Assembly (NCBI GenBank): GCA_022548915.1
Contig: JAKZES010000015.1
Span: 38,230-102,229, forward strand
DNA from: Verrucomicrobiaceae bacterium E54
GTDB lineage: Bacteria; Verrucomicrobiota; Verrucomicrobiia; Verrucomicrobiales; Akkermansiaceae
DNA length: 64,000 nt
Direction of reading: 5' to 3'
Of this stretch, positions 62,935 through 64,000 are shown piece after piece. The position numbers and the translations under genes are program-made. Under the pieces are notes generated by a model. The model searched no databases. It worked only from the letters and a program-made list of their open reading frames with translations, and had not been told where the DNA came from. Numbering within the stretch: position 1 is the first letter of the stretch; the number at the start of each line of letters is the position of its first letter.

Positions 62935-63167
62935 CGCACAAAGGTCAGATCGCGGGAACCGGAGTCATCACGTGGTATGGCGAATTCCCTCCCCGCGGCC
63001 TCTTCCATCGCCAACGCCTCGAGCAGGCCACCCGCAACGGCCTCGTCTTCCGCCAGCTGCTTGCTCACGACCTCCGCGATCCAAGCCGACAGCGAAAGCC
63101 CCCGATCCACGGCCCGGTGCCGGGCCTCCCGACACAAGGCATCGTCCATCTTGATGGTCACATTCAT
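62931..63167 (-). CDS. Ribbon-helix-helix antitoxin of the VapBC-like module
   Basis: The 78-residue protein starts MNVTIKMDDALCREARHRAV, a typical ribbon-helix-helix DNA-binding fold, followed by SLSAWIAEVVSKQL and an acidic C-terminal part that would bind the toxin. I chose ATG 63167 in place of an upstream ATG because it starts the beta-strand directly. It should neutralise the PIN toxin and autoregulate its promoter within the upstream 55 bases. Confidence 0.82.
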   Translation of the reverse strand: MNVTIKMDDALCREARHRAVDRGLSLSAWIAEVVSKQLAEDEAVAGGLLEALAMEEAAGREFAIPRDDSGSRDLTFVR

Positions 63168-63222
63168 CGTGCAGCACGGTTGCACGAAAGCACGAGCACG
63201 TCAAGTTGCAACTTAGAAGGAA

Positions 63223-64000
63223 TCATTCCACCGCCCGTTGTCGGAGCGCCCGCAGTGAGAAAATAGGCGCGGCACTTTCTCGGACCGGCCTGGCACCATC
63301 TCTGCGTTTTGTGCCGAAATACTCACGCCGTTGCTCGAAGAGCCCGTCGACGAACTCGCGGCTCCCGATCGCCACGCCGTCGCTGAAGTAGCGAACCCGG
63401 CAGCGCAGCAACTGTTCGCGTGTGAGCTTCCCTCCCCCTTCCCGAACCTGGCGCACCTCCTCGAGGCTCATCCCGCGCCGCTTCGGTTGACCGGCCTCAT
63501 CGGGAAGCGACAGCCCCTCACCGAAAAGCCAGCAGCGATACCATTCCGCCGCCGTGAGATCGCTCTTCGTCGGCTTTTCCTCCCAGGAATCCAACGGCCG
63601 ATCCAGCGCCCGGCACAGGCCGCGCCGGGCCCGCTTGCTGCCCGCCACCGCCTCGGCGTAGCCGCACCAGCGGTAATCCTTCGGATCGTCACAAAGCCCG
63701 GCGCGCACCGGGTTGAGGTCGATGTAGGCGGCGATGGTTCTCAGTGCCTCGCCATCTTCGACGATCACACTCTTGTAGCGATCCATCCACAGCGTGCCCC
63801 GGCGGCCGTGGTGCTTGTTGAACCAGCGGCTGAAGCGTTCCTTCAGTTCCTTGACGAAAATCTCCAGGTTGCAGAAGCGCTTGTGGAAGCGGGACAGCAG
63901 TTCCTCGGCGGCCTCGGGCATTCCCTTGCTCCTCAAATCGGCCAACTCGGCCCGCAGCGACTGGAGGTAGCTCCTGGAATACAGCAGCTTGAGGTGCTCC
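63223..64000 (-). CDS. Transposase of the Y1_Tnp/RAYT-like family, N-terminus outside the window
   Basis: About 259 residues are visible, and the frame continues beyond 64000, so the N-terminus with the HUH motif is missing. YIDLNPVRAGLCDDPKDYRW is the catalytic tyrosine region of this family, preceded by KHHGRRGTLWMDRYKSVIVE. It differs from the RAYT at 33169 in having a long C-terminal extension (about 150 residues) with a RRGMSLEEVRQVREGG segment. Whether REP-like targets adjoin it cannot be seen here. The VapBC-like pair ends 55 bases upstream in the opposite sense of transcription flow. Confidence 0.8.
   Translation of the reverse strand, partial: EHLKLLYSRSYLQSLRAELADLRSKGMPEAAEELLSRFHKRFCNLEIFVKELKERFSRWFNKHHGRRGTLWMDRYKSVIVEDGEALRTIAAYIDLNPVRAGLCDDPKDYRWCGYAEAVAGSKRARRGLCRALDRPLDSWEEKPTKSDLTAAEWYRCWLFGEGLSLPDEAGQPKRRGMSLEEVRQVREGGGKLTREQLLRCRVRYFSDGVAIGSREFVDGLFEQRREYFGTKRRDGARPVRESAAPIFSLRALRQRAVE

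Overview
The window is GC-rich chromosomal DNA, densely coding on both strands, from a Gram-negative heterotroph. Several traits together suggest a member of the Verrucomicrobiota (Luteolibacter/Haloferula-like): a PEP-CTERM-tailed secreted protease, Tat-exported Gfo/Idh/MocA and TIM-barrel sugar enzymes, small secreted EF-hand proteins, REP-associated tyrosine transposases and TTCCAAGT-type intergenic repeats. No 16S gene is present, so this placement is an inference.

Layout. 1-3.7 kb (minus): a GNAT acetyltransferase, HMG-CoA reductase, a UbiA-like prenyltransferase and the N-terminal part of a PEP/pyruvate-binding ATP-grasp protein, probably one transcript. 3.7-8.3 kb (plus): a CreB/CreC-like two-component system with a TTCAC-N6-TTCAC direct repeat upstream, a secreted EF-hand protein, two tandem paralogous membrane proteins and a 23-codon overlapping ORF. 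8.5-20.6 kb: xylulokinase, an MsbA-like ABC exporter, a PEP-CTERM serine protease, dxr-cdsA, a second EF-hand protein, a dynamin-like GTPase, a lipoprotein polysaccharide deacetylase, MTA phosphorylase, an L,D-transpeptidase and a small membrane protein. 20.7-25.2 kb: tRNA-Arg(UCU) with a partial duplication of its 3' end, then a sugar-catabolism block controlled by a divergent AraC regulator. 25.4-43.5 kb: housekeeping genes (tmk, ftsK, mscS/mscK, manA, folD, nifU-like, thiE), a complete RAYT transposase between perfect inverted REP sequences, a divergent FGGY kinase homologue, M42 peptidase, MoxR and PfkB. 43.6-49.3 kb: four exopolysaccharide assembly/export genes. 49.3-61.1 kb: the most distinctive locus, a 3476-residue PKS-NRPS megasynthase with a divergent Sfp-type phosphopantetheinyl transferase. 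61.2-64 kb: a zinc-ribbon membrane protein, a VapBC-like module and part of a second transposase.

How it fits together. The megasynthase reads FkbH-ACP-KS-AT(malonyl)-ACP-aminotransferase-C-A-PCP-TE, with no ketoreductase. It should build a beta-amino acid, possibly from a glyceryl starter, couple it to one amino acid and release it; the neighbouring transferase would activate its three carriers. HMG-CoA reductase and DXR lie 10 kb apart, which raises the question of why an MEP-pathway organism keeps a mevalonate-pathway enzyme beside a prenyltransferase. Repeat DNA is also informative: three loci share ACTTGGAAC inverted words, one intergenic region is a heptamer array, and GTAG-type REP elements occur as pairs at two places 26 kb apart.
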